From Reclinomonas americana ATCC 50394 (lineage: Eukaryota > Jakobida > Jakobea > Jakobida), in the NCBI GenBank assembly GCA_048213135.1, contig PS015322.1:8172-53062 (forward strand): a stretch of 44,891 nucleotides of DNA, given 5' to 3'. The translations under genes were made by a program, and so were the position numbers. How positions within the stretch are numbered: position 1 is the stretch's first letter; every line of letters starts with the position of its first letter. This document shows positions 33,101 to 44,878 of the stretch, piece after piece. The notes beneath the pieces are model-generated. The model was given only the letters and a program-made list of their open reading frames with translations, searched no databases and was not told the DNA's origin.

Positions 33101-36100
33101 GATTTCAGGCTTCACTGTGAGCAGCTCGAATACCAACTTTGTGGCTGCCACGCAGTACACTGTCAAGGCTATCTTCACTGTCAATGGCACCGGCACCACT
33201 GCCTCGGCGGCCGGCTCCCTCCAGGCCACCACCGACAACAACGGCTCTGTGCCGCTGGCGCCCACTGGTGTGGCCTACTCGCGCCTGTTCTCGACTGGCG
33301 TGCGCCTCAACTTCTCGACCCCGATCAGCGTCGGTGGCTCCAACACCGCCACCTCGAGCGCCACGCAGAGCAACGTGACCACCCCGACTCCGAACTTGAG
33401 CGCCTACCGTGTGGTGTACTCGACCAACAGCTCCTCGTCGGTGACTGCGGCCACTGCCGGCACTGCGGTCGCCATTGACTCCAGCTCCATCCCGTCCACC
33501 AACGGCAGCGGTGCTGCGGCGTCGTGGAACAACAACCTGTCGACCTACTACATTGACGTGACTGGCCTGCCGGCTGGCACCTCGGTCAACCTGCAGATCT
33601 GCGCCAGCAACCAGTTCTCGATTGCCTTCCCGACCTCGCCCTTCAACCCGGCTGGCACCACCGCCAACCCGGTGACGTGCGCGTTCAGCGCGGCAGTCAA
33701 CTTCACCACTCCGGCTGCCTCTGGCGTCGTGCCGAATCCGCCGACCAACCTGGTCGTGACGCAGTATGGCCTCACCAACATCTCCCTGCAGTGGACGATT
33801 CCGCAGAACTTTGGCACCAACGCCGTTACGGGGTTCACCGTTTTCCGCGGCCAAGATATCACTACTTTGATGTCTGTGGCCACGGTGACCCTGCCGGCTG
33901 GCTGGGCGCTGACCGCCGCTTACACTGCCGACACGACGCTGACGGCCAACACGTCGTACACGTACCAGGTGCTCGCCACTACCGGCTCGACCAACTCGGC
34001 CACGCCTGCTGGCCCGATCACTCAGACCACTCACAACACCAGTTGCGTGAAAGGGGGGAAAGGAGGGGAGGGAAAGAGAAAGAGGACGAAGAATGGGTTG
34101 GAGAGGACAGCTTTGCTGCTTGTATTTGTGTGTGTGTGAGAGAGAGAGAGAAAGAGAAAGAGAAGGACGGCGCAGCTCTTTGCGTGTGCAGTACGAGGAG
34201 AAGGACTGCCGCACTCTTTCTTTGTGTGAATCTGTGTGTGCATTATGCGGGAGAAGTTGCCCTCTTTTGTCTGGGAAGATGAGAAAGTTGAAAGTGCTTC
34301 TACAAGAGGAAGAAAGGCTGCCCACTTATGATCCACGTGCTCATCCACCGCTCCCCTCTCCCTACCACAGATGACGCGCCCATTGCCCCCTTGGCCCCGA
34401 CGCTGGCTGCTGGTATTGCGAACTCGCAGGGCACCAACTCGAGCGCCGGATGCGCTTTCGTGGCTGGTACCCTCGGTGTGGGCTTCTCTGGCAACTGCTA
34501 CCAGGACACCATCACCAGCATCTCGTGGACGTCGCCGATTGGCATTGGTGGCACCTCGATCAACGGCTACATTGTGACGCAGAACACCAGCAACTGCAGC
34601 CGCACCTACACGTGGACGACGCTGACCACCAACTTCAATTTCCCGACCATTCCGGGCAAGTCGTACACCTACGCCGTGCAGGCCACCAACACCCGCTCGG
34701 ACTCTGGCGTGACCTCGACGCAGAACGGTGCTCAGTCGGGCACTCTGTCGCAGATTGCCAACTCGATTGTGCGCCCGTACCCGCTGCCGGCTCTGACCAC
34801 TGGCGGCTCGGCTGGCACGACTGGCTCCGGCTACGCCACCTTCACGCTGTCGACCCCGTCGACAGTGCAGGGCACGCAGTACTCGCTGTCCACCTCGGAC
34901 GGCTTCGCGAACTACGTCGGCGTGCAGGTGCTGGTGCAGAACCTGACCAACGTCACCTCGACCACTTTCGTGCCGGACACCTTTGTGACTCAGTTCGCTG
35001 GCTCGCTCGGCTCGACCACCTCGTCGCTGCTGGTGAATGGCCTGACCTCCAACACCAAGTACCGCGTTGGCGTGTCGTCGTTCAACGGCTACCAGACTGC
35101 CTGGTCTGCGTCGGCCATCACCATCACCACGGCCACGTCGCCGCAGCGCCCGGGCGGCATCACGTCGCTGTCGTCGAACCTTCTGCTCAAGCGCTCGACC
35201 TCGATCTGGCTCAGCTGGGGACAGCCGCAGGAGACTGGCGGCCAGGGCTTCGTGAACCAGTGGCAGGTGTCGTGGCGCGCGGCTACGGCCAGCACGCTGA
35301 CCCAGAACACCACCTCGGTGCAGCAGGCTGTGATCCGCGGCCTCACTGACGCCACCAACTACTTCATCGATGTGCGCGGCATCAACGGCATTGGCACGTC
35401 GACCACTCAGGCCACCTTCGGTGACGGCATCATCGGTAACGGCCTCAACAACAACGTGCTGACGGGCCAGGTGCCGAATGAGCAGACCAACTTTGCAGCG
35501 ATCAGCAACACTGGCACGGCGCTCGCGTTCACGTGGACGACTGCCACTGGCGCGTCGACTACCATCTCTGCCCAGTCGCTGACTGGTGTGTCGGGCACGA
35601 TTGCTTCAGACCCAACAGTGGCGGTGGGTGCTACCGACACCACGGCATCGGTGACGGTGGTGAACGGCAACTTCTACCGCTTCTTCCTCAACGCGACCAA
35701 CTCGATTGGCACGGGCAACAACTCGCTGTCGATCTACATCCAGGCGGCGCCGGTGACCACGACTGGCATTGTGCCGGCTGCTGGTACCCCGTCGCTGGAC
35801 TTCTACGCCGCCAACGAGTACCGCGTGTCGTGGACTGCGGTGGGCTCGGGCACGACTGCGGCCGCCACCTACTACCTGGTGTACTGGCAGTGGACGACCC
35901 GCTTCCTGGCGTCGACTGGCAACCCGGCTGTCGCTGACGGCCTGGGAATGAATCTTGCGACCCTCGGCAGCGGCACCAGTCCGGCCATTGCCGGCACGTG
36001 CGTGCAGCTGTTCCAGACCATCAAGCCGTCGTCGCGCTACCGCATGGTGCTGATCGGTGGCAACACTATCGGCCTCGGCCAGGGCTCGCAGGGCACCGCC

Positions 36101-36541
36101 AACAACAACATTGGCACCCCGACTCAGGGCACTCTGACCCAGACGGGCCAGGCTGCTGCGCCGGCCGCCCCGACGCAGGGCGTGAGGGCCAACACCTCGA
36201 TCACCATCAACTTCTCCACCCCGGTGTACACTGGTCTCGGTCTGATCACCAGCTACCAGATCCAGGTGTTCCCGGAAAACGGCGGCAGCGCGGTCGTCGG
36301 CTACAAGAACGCCACCGACTCGATATCGTCGTCGCGCGCCAGCTACACGTACACTTTGGTGAATTTGCAGCCGCATACACCGTACGTGGTGAATGTGCGT
36401 GCCGTCAACTCGTTCGGCCAGTCGATCCCGTCGGCGAATGTGCGTGTGGTGACGACCGGTGGTGCCGGGTTCGCGGCGACCTCGTCGATGTGGATGGTGG
36501 TGGCGATGGCCGTGGTGGCCATGGTGGTGTGCGTTTTTTGA
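27140..36541 (+). CDS. Large secreted/surface protein with FN3-like modules
   Basis: Eight exons join in frame to 2,377 residues: 27140-27203, 27648-27728, 28285-28421, 28500-28622, 28695-29162, 29872-31954, 32035-34041 and 34371-36541. Exon 1 encodes a signal peptide (MRWLLSIACVLLF then LLLACA, cleavage near ADA-QTT). Repeated modules with the FN3 signature follow, such as YTIAAYAVNAYGEG, YVVRVRAVGQWGFGPWSS, YRIRVTAVNATGDGT, TNYFIDVRGINGIGTS and YVVNVRAVNSFGQS; I estimate eight or more. A different block at about residues 680-820 has GGTGY/GSGY/GTGY repeats. Many N-x-T/S sequons occur. The last residues, SSMWMVVAMAVVAMVVCVF after a GGAG stretch, look like a GPI-attachment signal or terminal membrane anchor. 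Likely a cell-surface adhesin or coat protein (inference). Introns at 28422, 28623, 29163, 31955 and 34042 all start with GTTGCG. Confidence 0.9.
27733..28170 (+). repeat. (TCAC)n tetranucleotide array in FN3-gene intron 2
   Basis: Nearly continuous CACT/TCAC units with a few interruptions, in the intron 27729-28284. It reads through in all forward frames without stops, giving long spurious open frames. Confidence 0.97.
29165..29865 (+). repeat. Diverged repeats and CT runs in FN3-gene intron 5
   Basis: A 709-base intron (29163-29871). A segment CATGTTCCTCGACGCCTCTC (near 29310) recurs as CACGTTCCTTGACACCTCTC (29440) and CGTGTTCCTTGGCATTTCGC (29730), with intervening (CT)n/(GTCT)n at about 29555-29700. 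Confidence 0.75.
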
Positions 36542-37032
36542 AGGGGGTGGTGGTGGAAGGGGAGAGAGAAGGAAAGGGGGTGGACGGAAAGAAAGAGAGA
36601 GCGAAGGAAGGGGGGAGCAGGCTTGTTTAAGGAACGAGTGACGGGAGAGAGTGTATGCAGACATGCGCGTTATGTGTGTCTGCGTGCATGGTGATTTTTG
36701 TGTGTTCGATTTTGCTGACTCGAGTAAAATGGGATTGTGTTCTGCAAGGCGAGGAGTGAGAAACGGAAAAAGCATTCAGTGCAATTGTGCGGGTTCGAGC
36801 GTATAAACGATTGGGAGTCAATAAGCAAGGGGAACGTTCCTTGTACACGGGCTGTAGTCCTATGCAACGCAAGTGTGCTTATATCCAGTGCTGCGGTCGT
36901 CGTCTTTGTCGCTATTTTTGTTGTTACTGTGGCTGAGCACAATACTGCTGGCCTCTTACACACTGTGACGACAACTTCATTCGCCAATAAACACGCACAT
37001 CGGCACGTCTCCTTCATATGACTCTGCCTACC
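36542..37032. other. Convergent intergenic region
   Basis: Between the FN3 gene (plus) and the glutaminase-like gene (minus). GA-rich to about 36620, then unique sequence with no supported gene or RNA. Presumed 3' UTRs of both genes. Confidence 0.6.
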
Positions 37033-40000
37033 TCACGGATCCCACTTCGCATCCCGCTTCTGCCTCTTCCTCTCCGGCTCGTCGGGACGCGGCGCCGCAG
37101 ACCTCCCCAAATTAACGGCGGCGTACGACTGCGACACATTGTGCGGGGCAGTGGTGTACCACGGCCGCGACAGCTCGCCATCAAAGCGCGCAGGAGACCG
37201 GCCAGTGGTGCTCCCAGTGCCCGAGGCAGCACCACCACCACCAGCGCCACCTACAGCACCACCGGAGCCCATGGCCACATCGTAGGCTCGCTTGCTGCCG
37301 GCGGAAGGCTCATCGGCACGCGGTGGCGATGAGCTGCGCGACATGAGCGTCGGCGGCACGGTCTCCATGTGCGGATCGTTGTGGAGCGAGTCGCGGAACA
37401 GGCTGCGCTGTTGTGCCTGTTGCGCCTGCTGCATCTTTTGAAGCTGCAGCTGGTGCAGCAGCTCCAGGTCCAGCGAGTTGGACGACAGGCTGCGGTGGAG
37501 CGGTGGTGGACGGACCGGTGGCCGCAGTGACGAGGTGGTTGTAGTCGTCACGGAGGTGGTGGTCGCGCCATTCAAAGACACAACCGAGTGGCCACTCTCG
37601 CTGTCCGAGTCCGCTTGCCCTCGCCGACGGCGGGCCTGTGAGAAAGGAGAACACATGGTAAGAATNNNNNNNNNNNNNNNNNNNNNNNNNNNNNNNNNNN
37701 NNNNNNNNNNNNNNNNNNNNNNNNNNNNNNNNNNNNNNNNNNNNNNNNNNNNNNNNNNNNNNNNNNNNNNNNNNNNNNNNNNNNNNNNNNNNNNNNNNNN
37801 NNNNNNNNNNNNNNNNNNNNNNNNNNNNNNNNNNNNNNNNNNNNNNNNNNNNNNNNNNNNNNNNNNNNNNNNNNNNNNNNNNNNNNNNNNNNNNNNNNNN
37901 NNNNNNNNNNNNNNNNNNNNNNNNNNNNNNNNNNNNNNNNNNNNNNNNNNNNNNNNNNNNNNNNNNNNNNNNNNNNNNNNNNNNNNNNNNNNNNNNNNNN
38001 NNNNNNNNNNNNNNNNNNNNNNNNNNNNNNNNNNNNNNNNNNNNNNNNNNNNNNNNNNNNNNNNNNNNNNNNNNNNNNNNNNNNNNNNNNNNNNNNNNNN
38101 NNNNNNNNNNNNNNNNNNNNNNNNNNNNNNNNNNNNNNNNNNNNNNNNNNNNNNNNNNNNNNNNNNNNNNNNNNNNNNNNNNNNNNNNNCGACAGGACTG
38201 TGAAGGGGAGGGAAAAGTAGACACACAGATCCAGTGAGGGGCGAAGGAAGACGGAAGGAGAGACTGAGAGTGAAACAAGCAGGAGAGGTACAATGAAGAG
38301 AACATGAGAGAAAAACAAACAGACAGACAGATAATTCGAAGGGGGAAAGCAGGCAGAGAGAGAGAGAGAGAAACAAACAAGAGAGGTAGAATGAAGAGAA
38401 CATGAGAGAAATACAAACAGACAGACAGATAATTGAAGGCAGGCAGAGAGAGTGAAAGAAGCAAGAGAGGGAGAAGAAAGAGAACATGAGAGAAAAACAA
38501 GCAGACAGACAGACAGACAAGTAGGCAGACAGGCAGAGAGAGAAAGAGACAGACTAAGAGAGCAGTGTTGACCACATTCTCCCACCCTCAAACAAACCTC
38601 CGAAATCTGCAGCGGCCTGTAATGCGTGCGGAAACCGGGCGACACTTGCGTGAAACCGCGCGCGCTGAACGTCGGCTGCGCCTCTCGCGACTGGTGCTCC
38701 TCGGCAAGATCGCATACCTCGGCCGCCGGTGCCGCTGGTGGCGGGGGCGGTGGTGGTGGAGGCGGAGGAGGAGGAGCTTGGAGTTGCGGTGGCACGTCCG
38801 TCGTCTCCGTGCGGTGAGAGGCGCCAGCAACCGACGATGCAGCATGCGACGCATGACCGTTTGTGGGCGTTTGGCGTGTTGTGTTTTCCGGAAGCGACGA
38901 ACGGCGGAACCACTTGCGTCCACCACCAACACCGCCACCATTGCCTCCTCCACCACCAGCGGCAGCACTTGCGGCCTCGACCAACTGCGATGCCACTGTG
39001 GTCTGCGGCGGTTGGCCAGGGAGCACGATTTGCCAGTTGCGCATGACAGGACGGCCACTCGCCGCCGCCGCTGCTGAACCCTGCGACACCCAAGCAGAAG
39101 TGAGTGAGCCAATCTATTCGTATGTGGCGATCATGCGACGAGCACAAGACGCACCAGAGCCGCATCGTCGGTTCCACGCGCACCGTGTCGAGGCTCGTGT
39201 GGGATCGTGTAGGGGCGGTATCGTGCTTCTTGCTGCGGTGTGAGCACGTCCTTGATGCCGACGCCTTCGGCAGTGGGCACGGCGATCGATGGCTGGGGGT
39301 AGGTGAAGAAGCATGTGAGTCAGGAAAGAAAGAGAAATGGGAAGAGAAAGGTTGCAACTGGGAGAATAAGAGGAACTACGGTGGCAAATGGATTACAAGT
39401 AACAGAAGGAGGGATTCGCGACGGATATGAATGATGAGGAAAGATAAAGAGATGAATGCAGAAGGAAAGGAGTAATGGAAGTGAGAATCAAGAAGAACAG
39501 ATGAGAGAGAAGGGACGAGACTCGAGAATGCGCAAGGAGGAGTAACAATGAGAGAAGAAACAATGAGGCGGGAGAGAGATTCAGGTGAATGCAGATAGAT
39601 CCATACTGAGTAAGGAAGAGGAAAAGGATGGGGACATCGAGTTCCAAGAGAAAAGCAAGTCGGGGACGTGCAAAATTCAGGAAGAGAGGACAACAGGCAG
39701 GAAAGAGAGATGAGGAGAACGGGGAGGTTGAGGAGAGAAACGACCCGATGGAAGACGACAGTCTTCTTCAACTTCTCCATCCTCCCACTCACCGGCCGAC
39801 CATCACCGCGACCACTCGCTGCTGCTTCCGCGGGCGCTGATGCCGACCCGTCACCCGAGCGCTGTGACAAACAAGTGAGGCTACGATGTAAGAAGCTCAT
39901 ACTTCGGCGACACACCGCACCTCATGCGGCGGCGAGCCGAGCTTGCCAGTGCGCTGTGTGGTGCGCACGGGCACAGAGGGTCCGAGGTGGGACGGAAACG

Positions 40001-43000
40001 TCGCAGGATCATGAGCCTCCGCACCTGGTCCGCGTTGTCGTTGGGCTTGCGAGCGGGCCTTGTAGTGCAGGACAAAGGCGACCGGCGCTTGTGGACCGGG
40101 AGTCACTGAACACCGCGGGTCAGCGATATTACTCCCCCTTTCCTTGCGACCCTCAGACTCTCACCCGATCCATTTCCATCGTGAGCTCCGGGTTTCGACA
40201 AGTCGATGCACGTGCTCGGCATGCCGTCGACTCCACACATTTCGGTGACGGGCGATGCTCGTGCACTGGCCGCTGCCTGCGCTGATGGACCGTCGATGGC
40301 CGGCGTCATTCCTCCTTCCTCCCCTCCGTCTCCGTCGCGCTTCCCGTCGGCAGAGGGCAGTTCACTGTCATCCACGTCCATTTGCGCCGCGCCCGGACCA
40401 TGTTCCGCTGCGCGCAGGAAGTCAGCACAATCGGTGCATGAACCAACAGAGAAGTGAGTGTGCGTGCCTTCGCGTCGCGCTTTTCGCGCTGCTCGCCGAG
40501 CGGCCTCCCGTCGCTGCACGCGTGCCACGGTGTCCTTTTGGTGCGCGAGTGGGCGTGTCGGGTCGATTTTTTCAGCTGCGTCACAGAGGGGAAGGGAGAG
40601 CAGGGGAGAGGGAGGGAAAGAAGGGAAAGGGAAGTGAGAAGTAGATGAGGGATGGGGGTGACAAACAACAGCAACGAAAGGGAGGAGAACAACGGAATGA
40701 AGAAAACGGGAGGAAGTGAGGATTACCGTGAGATGACAAGGAAAGGACGACAAACGAGAAGAGGGAAGCGCATGAATGAGAATAAGAGATCGACAAATGT
40801 TGTTGAGAGTGGGTTGACAAACAATTGCACATATGAGAGCGAGATATGGAGGCTGACAAAGTGGATACCGTTATAAGAAACAGGGGACGGCAAACAAGAA
40901 GTGCGAACGGGAGTGCAGAGAAGTAACGAACAAGAAAAAAGAGACAAGATAAAGCTGGAAGAAAGAGGAAAAGTAAATGAGAGACAATGGTCAACAACAG
41001 CAGCGAACAGGCGCGTGAAGAAGAGAACAATATGGTGGAGGAAACTCGAGAGACGAGAAAACAACAATCGACAAGAACTTGCGGCACCTCACCTGTCATG
41101 AACAAGTCGAAAATGGAGAGAGCGTACTTGTGGGTCAGCAGCTTGCAGAACTGCACTCCGAGATTGTTGACCTTGTGTTTGTCGTTGGCTGGGCTGTAGA
41201 TGGTGATGCCGAGCACTTTGGGGACGACGACCATGACCACGCCGGTTTTTGAGCTGCGGGAGAAATCGATGAGGCACAGAGAGATGAGAGGAATGAGGCA
41301 CAGAGAGGTGAGAGGAATGAGGCACAGAGAGACGAGAGGAATGAGGTACAGAGAGACGAGAGGAAGGAGGCACAGAGAGACGAGGCAAAGAGAGACGAGA
41401 GGAAGGAGGCACAGAGAGACGAGGCAAAGAGAGACGAGAGGAACGAGAGGTAAGAGGAAAGAGGCACAGAGAGATGAGATGAACGAGGCACAGAGAGGTG
41501 AGAGGAATGAAGCACAGAGAGACGAGAGGAATGAGGCACAGAGAGACGAGGCACAGAGAGACGAGGCACAGAGAGACGAGAGGAATGAGGCACACAGACA
41601 AGAGAGAGATACCGTCGAACGAGTAACGTCCCCTGTGTTTCACATACCTCTTGCCGGGAAGACCCACGGTGGACGACCAGTCGCCCGCACCGTGCGCGTC
41701 CAGCCGAAAGTCGAGCATACCGCACGTGTACATCAGCTGCACAACACAAACACATGCGAGCTCAACAAAAGGGCGCTTGGGAAAAAANNNNNNNNNNNNN
41801 NNNNNNNNNNNNNNNNNNNNNNNNNNNNNNNNNNNNNNNNNNNNNNNNNNNNNNNNNNNNNNNNNNNNNNNNNNNNNNNNNNNNCACAGCTGTGTGGCCG
41901 CGGGAACGCAACGACCAACATATCCTTCACCGACGAGTAGTTGACGCACGACTTGCCCGAGAGAGGACATACACCGCCGTTGGCAAGAGTGGCGGCCAGC
42001 ACACTCAGATGTGGCGTCGTCAAAAGCACCGAGTAGAGCTGGTAGAACAGATCGAGCGCGTCGAGCACATTGGTGTCGTGTGGAAACGCGTTGATCTCCT
42101 TCATGTGATAGCAAATGGCGTGCTTAATGGACGATTGACCCTGCATGTGCAGTGTGTGAGAGAGAGACGTGCACAGCAGCAGGAACAAAAATGAGCGTCT
42201 CACACCTTTTCTTGCAAGAAGGTCGGCACGTCGACATGCACGCGCGGACCACCGGCCATGGCGCGCACAATGTCGAGACAGGCGGCGAGTCGTTCTTGCG
42301 GGGCCTTGTCGCGGAAGAGGATGCCTGTGTGCGGGGAAAGGGATTGGAAGGGAGAAAGAAGAGAAGAGAAGACTGAGGAAGCAGAATAGGGTCAAAGAAC
42401 ACAGAGGACTGACTCACCTGCAAGGCACAGGGCGCCAGCGTCAATCAGAGGATTATACGGCTTGCGGTTGCGATCTAGTTGGAAATTTTTGTCGCCTGCA
42501 CGAGGAGACGTGAGCAACAAAAGATTGCACAATCGGTCATTAAATGCCTGTTCTCTCCCTCTCTCTCTCGTTCTCTCTGCTTGTAGATCTCGGCCGTCAA
42601 GACATCTCAATCATGTTGACTGTTACTCTCCCTCCTTCCCCTCCCGTTCCCCTTCGCCCCACCACGCACCAGTATACTGGCACGGCTCGACGCCACAATA
42701 GCGCAGCACCGTGGCGGCACCGAGATGGTGGTGCGCCAGCAAATAAATAATTAGTTTACAAATGCCGGCGACGTAGAATTCCTCTTCTGAGTCGCCGAGA
42801 TTGAAGCGCTGTCCATCTGACACACGCGGGGCGAACGGCGAGGTGAGGCGGGTGGGATGGAGGGGAGATGGCGAGATACACACGCACCTACTGTACACAC
42901 GGACACCGCCAGCTTCCCATCCGGATTCAGACTCTGCAACTCCTCGTAAATGGCCGAAATGCTTTCGCAGAATTCGCGAAAGTCGGGGATGGCTGTACGA

Positions 43001-44003
43001 GGGGATGGGAAAGGGGAGTAAGAGAAACAGAGGGCATGGAGAGGGTTGCACGAAATGAGAGGGCAGAACAATAAGAGCGCGTGAAGGATCTCGCAAGGTG
43101 CGAGGCTGAGAACGATCTCAGAGACGACAACAGGGCAGAGAACGATGCCAAAGGTGGAATCGCAGATGAAAGCGGAGAAGGAGAACAATAAAGAGTGTAC
43201 AAAGAGAGGGCTCAGAGAGCGGAGAACGACCGGAGCGAAGGAAACAGCAACGGAGTCAATCAGCCAGTTACGCACCCAGCCGGCCCTTGAGCGCGCGAGT
43301 CAACAGACTCAACCGAGTGGCATTCGAATGTGACGCGCCCGTGTGCTGGGAGAGCGCGTAGAATCTGCAGAGTGCGGTGAGTGAGAAATGATCTGCCCCA
43401 TTCAATCATGGATATCGGGATGCATGGTCTCCTCTGTGGACTAGATGCGTCGAATAGGCTGGGCATCTGTCGTCTCTGTGCGTGGCTCTCCGTCTTGGGT
43501 TTATCTCGCTCTGTGCTCTCCTTCTCTCGCGGCTCACTGTTCTTTCGTCTGTCGCCGTATGAACACTCGCTGCCTCTCCTGCTGTTGTACATCTACTTCT
43601 CTCCTTCTGTGCGCGTCTTTCGTCCAATCAACCCATTCTCTGTGGCTCTGTCGAACAGGCGGCAAACTTCTCGGTCCGTGATTGTCTCTGCCCCAGTCAT
43701 CCCACGTGTCTCCTCCCCTTCTGCGTCCGTGCTCTTGTTCCGCGCGGTTCTCTCGTTCTGCCCTGCTGCCGTCTGTGTATGTCCTTCCCTCCTTCGGCGT
43801 CTCTCTCGATCTGTCGACCTGCACCCTGCTGCTCCTATCGCTAGTGCGCATCTCACAGCCCACTCTAATTTGCTCCATGTCCAGCGCTTGCGACGCAACG
43901 TATTGAAGTCCAACTCGCCGCTTCCCAGCTGCCCGTGCAGGTCGCGCAGCACCGAGATCTCGTCCACATTGAGACCGGCTTCTGATAATCGCGCTCGCAC
44001 GTC
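37033..44003 (-). CDS. Glutaminase-family protein, probably inactive, with long tail; 5' end outside
   Basis: Exons in frame from 44003-43900 (start not seen; first visible acceptor TTCGGCGTAG) through 43364-43276, 42992-42888, 42816-42670 and on to the TGA at 37033. The core follows human KGA: LSLLTRALKGRLA-IPDFREF, VSVCTV-DGQRFNLGD, FPHDTNVLDALDLFYQLYS, LAATLANGGVCPLSG, LMYTCGMLDF, VGLPGK, VVPKVLGITIYSP and EKIDP. Active enzymes hydrolyse glutamine to glutamate. Here the S-x-x-K serine is Gly (GICK, Gly codon 42764-42766), NAGA is DAGA, the Tyr of MYDF is Leu, GVAGG is SKTGV, and the segment with Tyr249 is missing. After about 40.58 kb comes a tail of roughly 600 residues, low-complexity, with poly-Pro, poly-Gly, QAQQAQQ and a C-terminal ERKRQKRDAK that could be a nuclear signal. 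Introns at 43899 and 41912 start with GTTGCGT. Ankyrin repeats of animal enzymes are not seen. Confidence 0.85.
37666..38189. other. Assembly gap in glutaminase-like gene intron
   Basis: Between the last exon (ending ..KWDP) and the poly-Pro exon; the gap is flanked by intronic sequence with tandem repeats on one side. Confidence 1.
38270..38560 (-). repeat. Roughly 90-100 bp tandem repeats in intron
   Basis: Three diverged copies containing GAAGAGAACATGAGAGAAA, AACAGACAGACAGATAATT and AGGCAGAGAGAG, next to the gap 37666-38189. Confidence 0.85.
40600..41085 (-). other. Purine-rich intron of glutaminase-like gene
   Basis: Intron between FMT (donor GTGAGGTG) and AEKIDPTRP (acceptor CTGTGACGCAG). 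GA-rich on the plus strand, no further structure seen. Confidence 0.75.
41268..41605 (-). repeat. Minisatellite in glutaminase-like gene intron
   Basis: A unit of about 24-28 bp, GAGGAATGAGGCACAGAGAG with GACGA or GATGA spacers, repeated about a dozen times with length variants. The intron separates GLPGK and SSKTGVVMV. Confidence 0.9.
41788..41884. other. Assembly gap in intron
   Basis: 97 N in the intron between KDMLV (donor GTTGCGTTC) and LMYTCGM. The two exons join to a conserved family sequence, so no exon is missing. Confidence 1.
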
Positions 44004-44835
44004 CTACGCCGAAAAGGAACGTTGAGAGACGGCGAGAAGAGAGAAGGAAGGAGAGGAGAAGAGGAAAAGTCGAGCAGGTGAAAGGAGAAGAACGGAGAGG
44101 AACGCAGAGGCAACGACAGCGAGAAGGCCAGAGGATTGGAGAAAGGTAGAGAAGCCGAAGAGATCTGAGAAGAGAAGAGGAAGAGAGCACCTGAAGGTGA
44201 AAAGAGCGGGGGAGAAGCCAAGGCGAGCAGAGGTGAGAAGAGGAGGTGGAGGAGGATAAGGAGAAGAGCAGAGCAGAAGAGGAGAACTGCTGAGGAGACA
44301 GAGGAGGAGAAGGAGGAGGGGGAGGAGAAGAAGAAGAAAACAGAAGAACAGATCAGGAGAAGAAGAGGAGGAGAAGAGCAGCGAAGAGAAGGATGACAGC
44401 AGAGAAGAACAGCTGAGAGGCAGAAGAGGAGAAGGAGGAGGAGGAGAAGAAGAAGAAGAACAGAGCAGGAGAAGAGCAGTGGAGATCAGAGGAGAATGAG
44501 AGAAGAGAAGTGGAGAACAGGAGCAGATGGGCACAGGAAAGGATGAGTAGACCAGGTGAGAGGGAGAAGAGAATGAGATGAGAGGGAGAGAGAAGAGAAG
44601 GCGAGAAGAGGAGCAGAAGAGCATAGGAAAGGAGAGGAGAAGAAGATAAGAAGACCAGCAGAAGATGAGAGGAGAATGATGAGAGGGAGAGGGATGAGAA
44701 GAGCAGAAGGGCACACGAACAAGAGGAGAAAGTGAGAAGATATAATAAGAGAAGAAGAGAGCACAAGATTGACATTTGAGTCTGACAATCACAATCATCA
44801 CAATCACACATGCTCACACACACTCCACTCAACAC

Positions 44836-44878
<43 letters not shown>

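Noticed and set aside
29785-34325. Long antisense open frames opposite the FN3 exons (for example 29785-30804 and 33105-34325, minus)
   Set aside because: They are shadows of GC-rich, stop-poor coding sequence; their translation is Arg/Gly-rich without domains, while the plus-strand frame shows FN3 motifs and matched splice phases.
40385-40470. 60-nt GC-AG intron in the glutaminase-like tail
   Set aside because: Possible (GCACGC..GCGCAG), but the segment is in frame without stops, so coding and intron cannot be told apart.
41268-41605. CRISPR-like regular repeats
   Set aside because: Eukaryotic intron context; the units are adjacent without unique spacers.
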